Part shown: positions 24,188-34,361 of the stretch, piece by piece
Layout of the letters: every line of letters starts with the position of its first letter
Numbering within the stretch: position 1 is the stretch's first letter
From: Bryopsis sp. KO-2023
Lineage: Eukaryota > Chlorophyta > Ulvophyceae > Bryopsidales > Bryopsidaceae
Direction of reading: 5' to 3'
Length of the DNA stretch: 64,000 bases
NCBI GenBank assembly: GCA_030272585.1
Contig: BSYQ01000002.1
Span: forward strand, 6,510,001-6,574,000
The notes under the pieces: model-generated
Database searches by the model: none
The model's input: the letters and a program-made list of their open reading frames with translations, nothing else
Told to the model about the DNA's origin: nothing
Position numbers and translations under genes: made by a program

Positions 24188-24365
24188 AAAAACCTCGATT
24201 GTAATATGAAAACCGCCCTCTTTTAAGCGAACTACTCCCTCAATCATTCTAAGATCCAGTCCAACTGGATCCCCAACTGGCGTCGCCTGTCCCTTCCAGG
24301 GATAGCTTTTCGTCCCACCCTGAGTCATTGCGTTCTTTAACCTATCGTACTAACCGTACTAGCCA
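24188..24365 (-). repeat. DIRS terminal repeat A1
   Basis: 178-bp copy of A2 (11336-11513); the outer 5' end of the DIRS element. Confidence 0.9.
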
Positions 24366-26157
24366 CTCATTCAACAGGGGTTACAGTGGTAGTGGCGATG
24401 TGACCTCCACCTGTTCAGAAGGGTATTTTCGGCACCATGGCTGTGGGAATTTTGGAAAGGAAAATTTGCCAACTTTCCCCCACCGGAGGCATCTATCTGC
24501 AGTTTCTTGGAGTCAACAGGGGTTGGGCAAGTGCACTGGATGGCAGTGTGGGGGCCAGAGAGGAAAAAATTGAAAAAAAAAGACTGATCTGCAGACCTTT
24601 CCACCATAAATAATCAAAAATAATAGATTTCGAAAAAAAAAGGCGCGCCCACAAGTAGTCCCCGTATATTTGTTCCCAGTAGTATATAAGCGAAGCTTCT
24701 TTCTTACTCATTTTTGAACTTCCTTTCTCCGTCACTTTGTTCTGAATTATAGCATCTAGAATGGCGAAAAACTGCTCCGATGTGATGCACCCCTGTCCAC
24801 AGCCCGATGTAAAACCTTGAGCACTTTTGAGCAGAAAAAATTCTAAAAATTTTCTAGGACCAGGACCAGCTGTTGATATTTTTTGGGTCACTAACAAAAA
24901 GAGAAATAGGCGATGCTTTTCTGCAATTGTTTTTGCTCATTTCCCCCATCAAAAAAGAAGCCTTCCCTTTAGAGGGCTGGCTTATCTTTACTTTCTTCTC
25001 TTTACTCTTTATTTTTGGTTTTTGAGCAGATGGGTGGGTGGAAACTAACCTGACCTAGCAAGCCCTCTGGGTGTTTCTCCTGAGACGGGGCTCCTGTTGT
25101 TGCCGTTCTATGCTACGGGCAGCTCGTAGCATCAGAGAGTCCAGCTTTTTTCTTTTTTCTTTTCGTTTCTCTGCAATCCGCCCCCATCATCAGGAACTAG
25201 AAGAACATGTCCAGCTCCCCACTACCTGAGGTTTTAAGATTCTCAAAACAAAATTCAAATCGACCTCAGGTTCAGCATTTGCAGGCGAGGCGAGAATTCC
25301 ACTATTGGGAAAAGGGTGGGGGAAAAGAGTGAGGTGTTCCATTGAAAAATGGATTTTTCTCGACAAGAAGGCTGATTTCTTGGGAGGCAAAATTTATGAT
25401 GGGACAATCCAGGCCACACGAACGGGTTTTTTTTTCCATCACTTCTCGATTTCACACAAGATATTCAACAGTCAGTTTGCAGAGGGGGTATCTTGTCCTC
25501 ATCAAGGAAAAGAAGAAAATTGAAAGAGAAATTTGTACAAGCAATTTTTCCAGTCAGGTGGAGAGAGTGGGATTCTGCCTTTCAGTGCTATTAGCTAATA
25601 AGGAAATTACCTGATGCATACACATCAATGCGTTGCACCCCTTCATCTCCAGAACAGGACGAGTCAGCAACGGCCTCCACCAGCATTATCACCACATAAG
25701 GGAATGCTTCCTTGACCCACATTCTCAAGGTCAGGTCCTACATTCTTTTCTCACTGCAATTCTTCGTTCGAAAATCGCACCCCAGGTTCATCATATTTCC
25801 AGTCAGCTGGCAAGCCCCTCCAAAATTATCTTGAGGAGGCGCATCTCTGTCATAATGTGTTCTCAGAAAACAGTCGCACTCTAAATCCAGCAATCCTTGG
25901 ATGGCGTCATCCCAATCGCCTCACAATGGGGTGGAAGAATGCAATACCGACGTCCCGTCAGTAGAAAGATTCGTCGGCGCTAGAGTCAAAAACCCCCACG
26001 CACGCGGGTGAAAAAAAAAAAAAAAGCCGACAGCAGTACCAATATTTCGTCTCGACGCTATTCAGCCCACTCGAAAAAAGAATTCGAAAAAGGGGGGTCA
26101 ATTGAAAAAAAAGGAAAAAGGGATCACTCTCCCACTCACTGACTGGAAATTTGATCT
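24366..26157. other. Intergenic with a diverged dispersed repeat
   Basis: About 25320-25700 is alignable with 59970-60400 (shared blocks such as AACAAGAAGGCTGATTTCTT and ACATCAATGCRTTGCACCCC), so it is an old dispersed repeat. A minus-strand frame at about 24897-24493 has a plausible stretch (ITSEQFFAILDAIIQNKVTE) but no start, splice context or family match that I can support. The rest shows no gene. Confidence 0.5.
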
Positions 26158-26972
26158 CGACCACCTGTCGGATCATCAACGTCGATGAATCCGACAACAC
26201 CGCCGCCACAGTTCAAAAGAGCTGCGATCGCAGCCCACAAACAGCTTTCTCGGACGATCGAGTCCCTCTGCCGGAAAACTTTTTGATATCGAACTACTTC
26301 ACTCACGCAGGTGGGTTTGCTTGGCGTTACCTCTTAGGGGTAGGTTTTTCGCCTACGCTGCTCTCAGTTTTAGCGGAGCGGACGGTTTGACAAGTGCAAA
26401 GTGGGTTACTAGGACTGCAAGTTTGGTCTTAGTGGTCATATCAAGAACGTTCGACCAACGTTTTTTTTTTTCCCGCCCGGCTTTAGCCGTCCTCCTTTTG
26501 ATTTTTCGGCAACGCGGGGGAGGGGGGGGGGACATGGCCTTGTTTTGCCTTTGCTGGTGCTGGGTTTCCCCACAGCTAGTTTTTTTTTCTTGAAAAGACT
26601 TTCGCTCTCGTCAAGGCGATAAAATTCTGGCTTTGGATAGCATCGTTCTTTCAAAATATTGATTGATCGATTGATCGTTTTTTCGAATTGAAGGGGGCCG
26701 TTGTTTTCCTGGTGGTTTTTCTGTAAGAAAGAGCGGATTTGGGGGGGGGGCGGGGGGCGCGATGGCTTTTTTTTCGTCTGCTAGCGCTGGGTTTCCCCAC
26801 CGCTCTTTTTTCGCCAGAAAAGATCTGCGCACGAGACTTTCATCGCCTTGTCGAGCGTGCGTCTCGTTTTCGGCCTGTTTGACCTTGTGATATTGTGAAT
26901 TGAGGAAGAGAGCATCGTTTTTTTGGTGAGGAACCATTGATCCATTTGATCGTTTTTTCGACTTGAAGGGTC
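26158..26972 (+). promoter_or_regulatory. Upstream region of the WD40 paralogue, shared with the intact gene
   Basis: Homologous in pieces to the reverse complement of about 3375-3960, including a GATATTGTGAATTGAGGAAGAG-like block about 80 bp before the start. The duplication therefore covered promoter and coding region. Runs of G and T make it low in complexity. The block around GGGTTTCCCCAC occurs twice (about 26560 and 26790). Confidence 0.55.
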
Positions 26973-28044
26973 ATGAGCGACAGTATTCCGATCGAATGGG
27001 ACTTGCCAGGGGATATCCTGGACGCCATTCTTCGAAAAATTCCTGTTGCATCGCTTGCTAGATGCTGTTCTGTGGCCACATCTTGGCGAGAAGCTATAAA
27101 TGAGGATTGGTCCCTAAAAAAGAAAATCGGCTTGGAACGTGCCTGGTTGCACGAAACAGTAGAGCCCATTATTCACAAAGACCAAAACTCTGTTACCACA
27201 TGTTACCACATCATGTTTGACTAAGATGAAAAATTTCATTATTGCCTCGAGTTGCTTTGAAGGGTTCGAGGTGTTTGACCTCGATCGAAAGGAACTTATT
27301 TTTTCTCAAAAGGGGATGAGTTCGGTGAGTTCGGTGTTTTCTTTGTCTTTCATGGATGGGATGCTTGTGACCGGGGGTAGAGAAGGCCACTTGGGTGGAT
27401 GGGATATATCCACATGGAAAAATCTTTTCTACGTTCGAATTTTTAATTCGAGCATCTTGTCTGAAGCGGACCTTGGTGACAACGTGGCCGTTGGGGGAAA
27501 AGGCGGGGCTCTTCAAATTTGGAGAAAAGGGGTGTGGGAGCTAGTAGAATCCCTTCAAGGTCACAAAGGTCATGTTCAATGGATTTTTTCCCAACCAGGC
27601 AATCTCTTGATCAGTGGGTCGAGGAATGGGGCTGTTCGAATATGGAACTTAGTTGATTATGCTTGCCTTCGAGTGATCCGTAGACAGAAAGGGGGATTGA
27701 CTGCCATGGGTGTTTCTGATGGACTTGTTTTTTGTGGAGCGTTCGATGGTAACATTCGCTTGTGGGACTCCAAAAGCGGTGAGCAAATACAAACCTTTCG
27801 AGGTCACACAAAAACTGTGACATCCGTCGTTGTTAAAGAAGGCCGGATGTTCACCGGATCCTCTGATCAAACGATAAAAATATGGGATACAACAAAGTGC
27901 GAGTGTGTGCGGAGTTTTGTTTTGGAGAACAATTGGAGAACTTATCCTTGGCAAAGGGTTCTGTTACAGGTTGATGATGAAACGTTAGTGGCTGTTGGTG
28001 GCCATGGGGAGATTTTGGAGTGGGACTTTTCGAAGGGGTTGTAA
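26973..28044 (+). pseudogene. F-box/WD40 paralogue, frameshifted by a 10-bp duplication
   Basis: Paralogue of the gene at 2334-3374, similar over its whole length: it starts MSDSIPIEWDLPGDILDAIL and ends with a WDFSKGL blade. The decamer TGTTACCACA is present twice in tandem (27191-27200 and 27201-27210); the extra copy shifts the frame and gives a stop at 27222. Leaving one copy out gives continuous alignment with the intact gene across the junction. From 27217 to 28044 the WD40 propeller is open. It is therefore a recent pseudogene, or a polymorphic null allele, unless the duplication is a sequencing error. Translation from an internal ATG would give a propeller without an F-box. Confidence 0.85.
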
Positions 28045-28454
28045 GCAATACCTGTTGGACATCCTCTTGTTTTATGTTACATTACCTGTTCAATGATTAA
28101 CAGATGCAATTTAAAGAGGAACGGTCTTGTGAACTTGTTTTATCTTCTTCACCCACCAAATATCTCATGTTTGCTTTTTCTAAAAAAATTCAAATTTTCA
28201 TGGCAAGGTGTTGGTCATATTGGGCTTTTCTTCTCCCCGAAATTGTTTGCTGAGCCTGGGGGTGAATGGCGGCAATAATAAATGGGAATCAATCACCCTT
28301 TCATTTTATGATCTCCTCTTTCCCAACGATCACATCATCACGCTCCCCGATTCTTTGCTTTAACACTGCCGGCTTGTGCTTGCATTTGATGAAGGAGAAA
28401 AAACGGAGGCAAAAAAGAAAGGAAAAAAACGAAGAATAAAGCTTTTTTTGAAAT
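28045..28454. other. Intergenic
   Basis: Contains the 3' end of the WD40 paralogue. I see no gene or repeat. Confidence 0.4.
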
Positions 28455-28975
28455 GAACGCATTTTTCTCAGCATCGAGAGCGTCCCTGGCAAATAGGTGC
28501 CTTCTCATTTCTTCGAGTTCCTTCGCAGCGTTTCCAAGCTGTTTATCTCTTTCGTTAACAGCGAAACAGTTCTGCGAGGATAAGAAAAACAAAAGAGCTG
28601 GGAGTACCTTCAGCGACTGTATCCTGTCAGCCACGTTGTTAGCTTCTATCAACGACTCCTGCAACCTCGCCCCTGCAGTTCTTGTGTGTCGAAGCTGAGG
28701 AATAAAATTCGAGTTTCGCAATGGGGGGTCGAGACGGGAACAAAGTTGTGTTGCGGCTACCGTGGTAACGCCGCTCAAGAAAACTATGTTTCTTGTTCCA
28801 ACATGAGGACAAGCAGGTACCTTGTAAGGGACGATCCTGATTGGCACACATGGACCCTCGTGAACCTTGTCCTCAACTCTTTCAGACCAAGAGTCATCGT
28901 CAAGTTTTTCAGCTCTTGCATTGACCCCATCTGTAGTTTTCTACTCTCTGTTCGGATATCTGTGGTGATAGTCAA
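28455..28975 (-). pseudogene. Coiled-coil gene fragment, possibly related to the ankyrin gene's N-terminus
   Basis: On the minus strand, an exon at 28694-28608 (87 nt, after a TTATTCCTCAG acceptor) is joined in phase by a 36-nt intron (28607-28572) to a frame from 28571 to about 28455. Both parts are charged helices (ARLQESLIEANNVADRIQSLK; VNERDKQLGNAAKELEEMRR) and weakly resemble exons 3-4 of the gene at 4962. An upstream exon ending near 28820 (ELRTRFTRVH) is possible. The frame runs into a hydrophobic, T-rich tail without a proper donor, so the gene looks truncated. Relationship to the ankyrin gene is a suggestion from a by-eye comparison. Confidence 0.4.
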
Positions 28976-29131
28976 AATTCTGCTGAGATGCAGTTTCCAG
29001 AAAAGAATCTACTGACGTCTATGAGAGTGTACTATTGTAGACACATCCGCACAACGGTTATACGGCCAAGGACAAAGATGAGCTGGAGCTGGGAAATTTG
29101 CCCACCGTTGAGGTGAATGACCGCCTCTCCG

Positions 29132-30733
29132 GTTGTGGTAAACACCGAAAACCACCGAAAACTACCGAAAACTACCGAAAACCACCGAAAACCACCAAAA
29201 ACTACTCACGAAAACCACCGAAAACTACCGAAAACTACCGAAAACTACTCACGAAAACTACCGAAAACTATAAAAACTGTAACTATGCAGCGATTACCCT
29301 TTATAAAAGGAAAAGGGAAAGATAAATATTCAAGACTATTTCAAACAAGACATTTGCTTTCAGAGTGGTAACAAGTGAGCATACCAGGGATGGTGATAGG
29401 TAATGATCGACCACCCAGAACAGTATGCAGATGAGGTCAAACACCTGATCTGACCTGACAGTTACCTTAAGGGCATGAAACTAACCATGATTGGTTTTTG
29501 ACCGATTTTTTGAAAATCGGTCAAGATCGGTCCGATTAATCGGATCGGCCGACTTGATCGAGATCGGCATCGTGACCGACTCAATCGGGCCGATAAAGAT
29601 CGGTCGTACTCCAACCAATCGGCACTTGATCGGAAGCGCTCCGATCATGATCGGTTGATCGGAATTTGATTTTAGATTCCGATCATGATCGGTATTTTTG
29701 GAAATGCCGACAAGTCACCACCCAAAGGTGTTTCTGAGGTGGAAGGATTCGAACCGGGTACCTCACAGACTGGAATCCAACGCATCGACGCTTGGACCAC
29801 TCTGAGCCACGGTTACAAGGTGATTCGTGTCAATATATGCTGAATCGGTCAGTCTGTCAAACTGAGGTACATAATGACACGGATCACCTAATTACCGTGG
29901 CTCAGAGTGGTCCAAGCGTCGATGCGTTGGATTCCAGTCTATGAGGTACCCGGTTCGAATCCTTCCACCCCAAAAACACCTTCAGGTGGTGATTTGTCGG
30001 CATTTCTAAAAATACCGATCAAATCGGCTCATTGCCGATCATGATCGGCGCATGCCGATCCCGATCACCGATCCGATCTTGGTCGGAACCCGACCCCGAT
30101 TTGGTCGATCAATTTTGATCGGCCGATCAACCGATCCCGATCAAATCGGACCGATTTTGATCGGCCGATCATTCGATGATCGGCATGATCGGTTGATCGG
30201 CATGATCGGTTGATCGGCAATGATCGGTGATCGGGATCGAGATCGGCGACCGATCACCGATCATGATCGGTCGCCCAGGTGATCGGAAACCGATTTAATC
30301 GGGATCAGATCCCAGGTATGCAAGTGAGTCTCCGAGTGATAGTACTTATCGGCAAGTGGGTATGCAAGTGTGACCCTCGGGATTCGAACCCGAGTCAACC
30401 AACCAAGGAGCCACTGGAACCAAACCAAGAGTCCATAACATTTGTAACATATTCACTCATATAAACAAAATGAATGTATTAGTTTCTTTTGTGTGTAATG
30501 GGTTTTTTCGGTGGACTCCCCGTTATAAATTTATTTTTACTGTTCAAGTTTTCGTTTTATCATGTCGATTTTTATAGTTTTCGGTGGTTTTCGGTAGTTT
30601 TCGGTAGTTTTCGGTGGTTTTCGTGAGTAGTTTTCGGTGGTTTTCGGTGGTTTTCGGTAGTTTTCGGTGGTTTTCGGTAGTTTTCGGTAGTTTTCGGTGG
30701 TTTTCGGTGGTTTTCGGTGTTTACCACGACCCA
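29132..30733. repeat. Element G: inverted CCGAAAACYAC arrays flanking element B and a tRNA-like sequence
   Basis: The left end is GTGGTAAACACCGAAAACC followed by a CCGAAAACYA array to about 29275. The right end, about 30590-30733, is its inverted counterpart. Between them lie element B (29380-30320) and a minus-strand tRNA-like sequence with a perfect T-arm-like B-box (about 30366-30440, CTCGGGTTCGAATCCCGAG). Removing B leaves an element of about 650 bp. I find no target duplication outside the ends, so its borders are less secure than those of A-D. Confidence 0.65.
29380..30320. mobile_element. hAT-like non-autonomous element B (941 bp)
   Basis: Left end CATACCAGGGATGGTGAT; reverse complement of the right end CATACCTGGGATCTGATC. 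CAAGTGAG flanks both sides (29372-29379 and 30321-30328). The interior is arrays of GATCGG motifs around a palindrome (about 29700-30005) with two head-to-head tRNA-like sequences (minus about 29735-29820, plus about 29890-29970), closely similar to the centre of element A. A and B are thus members of one subfamily with diverged arrays. No coding frame. Confidence 0.92.
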
Positions 30734-31563
30734 CTGGGTTTCCTTGGGATTTTTGGTTTTTGTCAAGGTTTTGGGTTGGGGGCTGTGTCATTTTCCATTT
30801 CTAATTTGAACTGGAGACAAGAGTTGCAGTATGGCAACTCTCGCACCCCCAACCGCCACCACGCCTAACCCTTCCTCTCAAGCAAACTCGAACAATCGCG
30901 GGCGGCTGCGGAGAGGAGCGCAAAACGTTGAAGTCGACCAAAACCGAGAACAACGCCAGAACTCAGCCGCCTTTACCTGTCCGTCTGGACATCACTTCCT
31001 GAAGGGGATGAATAAATCAAAAAGAAAGAAAGAGAACAAAAGAGAGCGTTCATCTTTCCCATGATGCTGGAAAAAATCCAAAAAAAGAGCAGCCTCCAAA
31101 CACAAACACAGCTTTGCAACAAAAGAGAGGATGGCGCGGTGAATCCCACAACGAAGATAACAAGAGTCCTTCTTTAACTGGAAAAACGCTCCCACCAGCG
31201 TCAAAAGCGAAAAAGCAAGGGTACTTTAGCGTCCAAACAGTGTTTTGTTAACAACGTTGATCAGGACTCCCTGAACGAAGATCTGCACAGCACCAGGAAA
31301 ATGAAAGTCTGCCAGTGAAGCTCCATGCATGGCTCCCGAGGGGAAAAAATAAGAAGAAGTTTGTTAGAATTTTTTTCTGGTTTTTCATGAGGCCTAAAAC
31401 TTCCTAAGGAAAACACAGCAAGCAAATTCACAACAGGGCCGGAAGTGGAGGAGCTTAGACTCTAGAACAATTCACCTACCTGCGCGCCGACATCGCTAAA
31501 CCGAAGTCCAGGGTTTTGTCTAGCTCACGCCTTGAAGTTCGTGTCGTTAACACACACACGCAG
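30734..31563. other. Intergenic upstream of the thioredoxin-like gene
   Basis: A plus-strand frame starts with ATG at about 30831 and runs to 31064; it is rich in N, Q, R and P with one CPSGHH motif. I cannot tell whether it is a small gene or an unspliced first exon. No domain is recognised. The remainder should contain the promoter of the gene at 31564. Confidence 0.4.
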
Positions 31564-33018
31564 ATGAGTTTTTCGAGGTCAAGCACAACCCCCGCCACCA
31601 AAGTACCCGCGACCTCAAGACTAATGCTGGCTTTACCTAGCAAAGTGCATTATCAGCCCCACAAGAAAAGAGAAAAAATTCTCGTTTTTTCAGCAGCTTT
31701 GTTCAGGTTGTTTCTGGAGCTTAAAAGCGATGGCGTGGAATACATCAAAAGCAGTACCAACTGCTTTTATCCACGAGCGCCAGGCGGGACGGAACAATAC
31801 AGGTCTTTCTACTATTTAAAGAGGAACGACCTTCTTTCTTCAGGCTTTTCAACTCAGAGACTATGGAGTACCGAAATATGGGAAGCCTTCAAAAATCTTC
31901 GACGCGCGGGCTGATGACTGCTCGCCACCCTGCGCCACTTCAAAAATGCACTCCAGTATTTTTGAACACCTCAAAGCGCTCAGCATTTGTCATTCGTGTG
32001 GGTTCGTCCAAGAGTGAGCACTTTTGCCCCCACCCTGACGCCCTTCGAAGAAGAAAAGAAGCCGAAGCGAGGTCTGTGTTGTTCTTTATCGAAAATCATG
32101 AAAGGCTGTGGAGCTCTTGAGAGTTTTTTTCTTCTTTATCGAAAAACATGAAACGCTGTGGAGCTCTTGAGAGTTCTTTTCTCTTTATCGAAAAACATGA
32201 AAGGCTGTGGAGCTCTTGAGAGGTTTCTTTTCTTTATCGAAAACCACGAAAGGCTGTGGAGCTCCTGGGAGGTATTTTTTCTAACACAAGTGATGATGCT
32301 GTCAACAGGCAGAAGCAGAGGACGAAGGAGCTTCGTGAGTTGGCGGCGGCTGTCACGTGCGGGTGAGGGAAATAGGCCTGCACATTTTTGAGCAAAGTTG
32401 GCGTTTGCTCAAACAATCAAAAACTTTCTCAACAGCGATAAACTGCTTTGTGTGTTTGTCTCTTTGCTCCCTTATTTCAGATCGGCGGCTGGAGCTGGAA
32501 AAAATATCATCGACATTGACAGTGCGTCGGAATTCGAAAGGCGCTTGTCGAACGAATTGCGGCAGGGCACCACAACATTGGTGTATTTCAAGTTGCCTTC
32601 GTGTCAATCCTGCCTAAGGTTGTCGCCGAAACTGACGCAAGTCGCCCGCCAAAACCCAGACGTCAAATTTCTGGTAGTAGACGTCACCGGCCCGGATGTC
32701 CAGCGCTTGTGTGGGAAAATGGGGATTACGAGACTGCCCTTTTTCCAGCTTTACGGGAAAGGAAGCATTACCTCTCAAGGCTCCTGGGGGAATATTGATT
32801 TGCTGAAAGCGGCGGCGGATTATGCAGACGAAGGACCTCTGTGCACCCTATCGGCGCCGCCATCAGAAACACACACCGCGGGCCGCTGGGAAAAAGTGCA
32901 ACAGGCAGAGAGTGAGAACTCATCGAATGAAAGCAAACCAAGCGATGGAAAGGGAGGTCTGGAGGTATTGTTTAACAGCTCGGCCTTGGAGTGGGTTTCA
33001 GACTCCACGGAGGAATAA
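31564..33018 (+). CDS. Thioredoxin-like protein with CQSC site, resembling plastid ACHT type
   Basis: Four exons in phase: 31564-31802, 31844-32071, 32291-32362, 32481-33018, giving 358 aa. The last exon carries a thioredoxin fold: a strand before the active site (TTLVYFKLPSCQSC), NPDVKFLVVDV, the cis-proline region (GITRLPFFQLYG) and a C-terminal helix. The CxxC motif is CQSC instead of CGPC. The pattern SPKLTQVARQNPDVKFL with LPFFQLY recalls ACHT atypical thioredoxins of chloroplasts, which act in redox signalling; the basic, serine-rich first exon (MSFSRSSTTPATK) could be a transit peptide. The first two exons lack homology that I can recognise, so the 5' model is less certain than the thioredoxin exon. 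The C-terminus is acidic (DSTEE). Confidence 0.7.
32085..32275 (+). repeat. Four-copy tandem repeat in intron 3 of the thioredoxin-like gene
   Basis: Unit CTTTATCGAAAANCATGAAA followed by GGCTGTGGAGCTCYTGRGAG and a T-rich spacer, about 45-55 bp, four copies with variable spacers, lying just before the polypyrimidine tract of the acceptor at 32290. Confidence 0.85.
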
Positions 33019-34059
33019 CCGAGTTTTCCAAATGTCTTTCCTCAAATCTCTGTTGTATTTTGAATGAGAAAACCGATAAAAAGGGGAGATGAGAACAGTG
33101 GTGGGGCAGGGGTAGGAAAAGGGAAGACAGGGATGAAAAAGCAATGAAAGGAAATGTTGTAATGGCATTATATTCAGTGCAGTTGACATTCGGTAGAGAA
33201 GTGAAAAAAGTTAGGTTTCGGAACATTAAATAAGCTTGCACATGACCTACTGAAGAAAGAAAAGGAATCAAAATAAATAAAAATTGGTCCTGCAGGTTCT
33301 AAAAAGCTAAAAAAAATTGTTATCTTATCGATCGAATGAAGACCTTCAAGCGAAATCGACACATCGACTTCAGTCAGACCCTCAAGATTCTATTAAAAAA
33401 CGCCCCAACCGTAAGTTCCCTCTAAAAAACAGGAAAAAAAGCAAAATCAAGTCCAAACCTAACGCTATATATTCAATCTCGACGCCGCAGTATAAGACAC
33501 ATAACAAAAAACCCGCCCAAGTTCTTAATAAAAAAAGAGAAAGAACGAAAAAAAAACGAATCCAAACCTACCGCTCTATATTCAATCTCGACGCCGAAGT
33601 AACAGGCTAAAAAAAAAAGAAAACATGCGCCGACGAGTTCCTCGACTCGAAAGTCTGCAGACTTTCAATTGAAAGTCTCCAGCTCTGTTGTTGGACAAAG
33701 GCGCCATACATTTTAAGCCAACGATACAATGCGCTCTGGTTTGACATATCTTGTACTGTTTTGTTTGATCGGTAAGGCAACTCAGAGAAAGATTGGTCGA
33801 GACAGTGTGGGTTCGACAATGTGGTGTCCAATGGGTGTTTGTTTTACAGAAATGTTCATACAGACCCAAATCTGTCGACAATGTGGTGTATCTTTCGATG
33901 TGCAGCGTTCTGCCATTCAAACCCAGCCGCACCAGAGCAATTTGTGCAAGTTAAGGAAACAAATTTAGCTCAGGTCAGACAAATTGCGATAAAACGTCCA
34001 CGTTACTCTCTTATATTATCGCTCTCCATAAAATGGAGCAAAAAATTACTGGAACTGAT
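33019..34059. other. Intergenic
   Basis: Holds an imperfect direct repeat of about 45 bp (33450-33495 and 33555-33600) and a block of about 40 bp near 33840-33880 that recurs at about 46495-46535. No gene is supported; a short frame at 33729 begins with a hydrophobic stretch but does not continue convincingly. Confidence 0.45.
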
Positions 34060-34282
34060 CAGAGTTGTGCGCCGTTGCAACGGCGCACAACTCTGGCTCC
34101 AAGTGACGCTCCCAATCGCCAATTAGCTCGTCGACGCTCGTGCGTTTGAGATTTTGAAGTCACATCTCATTCTTGGAAAATGTGTCAGAGTCGTGCCGAC
34201 GTCGTTTTTGCGACAACGACAACGGCCGTTAACCGTTAACGGCCGTTGTCGTTGTCGCAAAAACGACGTCGGCACAACTCTG
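34060..34282. mobile_element. hAT-like foldback element F (223 bp)
   Basis: Begins CAGAGTTGTGCGCCG and ends, in reverse complement, CAGAGTTGTGCCGACG. GAACTGAT flanks both sides (34052-34059 and 34283-34290). The left end is a perfect 36-bp palindrome (34060-34095) and the right end an almost perfect 97-bp palindrome (34186-34282) with GTTGTCGTTGTCG-type arms. Each palindrome starts with CAGAG and ends with CTCTG, so each looks like a complete pair of termini. No coding capacity. Confidence 0.9.
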
Positions 34283-34361
34283 GAACTGATCGATCGGGGG
34301 AACATATTTCAAGATCGATTGTTAGTGGTCCTACAGACTGACATGCACAATGTCTGACTGC

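Larger units (their letters stand above)
11196..24365 (-). mobile_element. PAT-type DIRS retroelement with split direct repeats, interrupted by an LTR element
   Basis: Reading the minus strand the order is A1 (24365-24188), gag-like frame, reverse transcriptase/RNase H, tyrosine recombinase, B1 (11595-11512), A2 (11513-11336), B2 (11279-11196). A1 and A2 are 178 bp, B1 and B2 are 84 bp, and each pair looks near-identical. This A1-ORFs-B1-A2-B2 plan is the split direct repeat structure known for PAT-like DIRS elements, which integrate by a tyrosine recombinase and leave no target duplication; none is visible. The element is 4.6 kb without the 8.58-kb LTR element inserted at 14582-23161. A frameshift in gag, the LTR insertion inside the reverse transcriptase frame and an inversion in the recombinase make it non-functional. 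Confidence 0.9.

Noticed and set aside
29098-29371. Repetitive protein (ENHRKPPKTT-type) from the CCGAAAAC array
   Set aside because: Two frames read the same simple repeat and the inverted array gives the mirror frames; no gene context.
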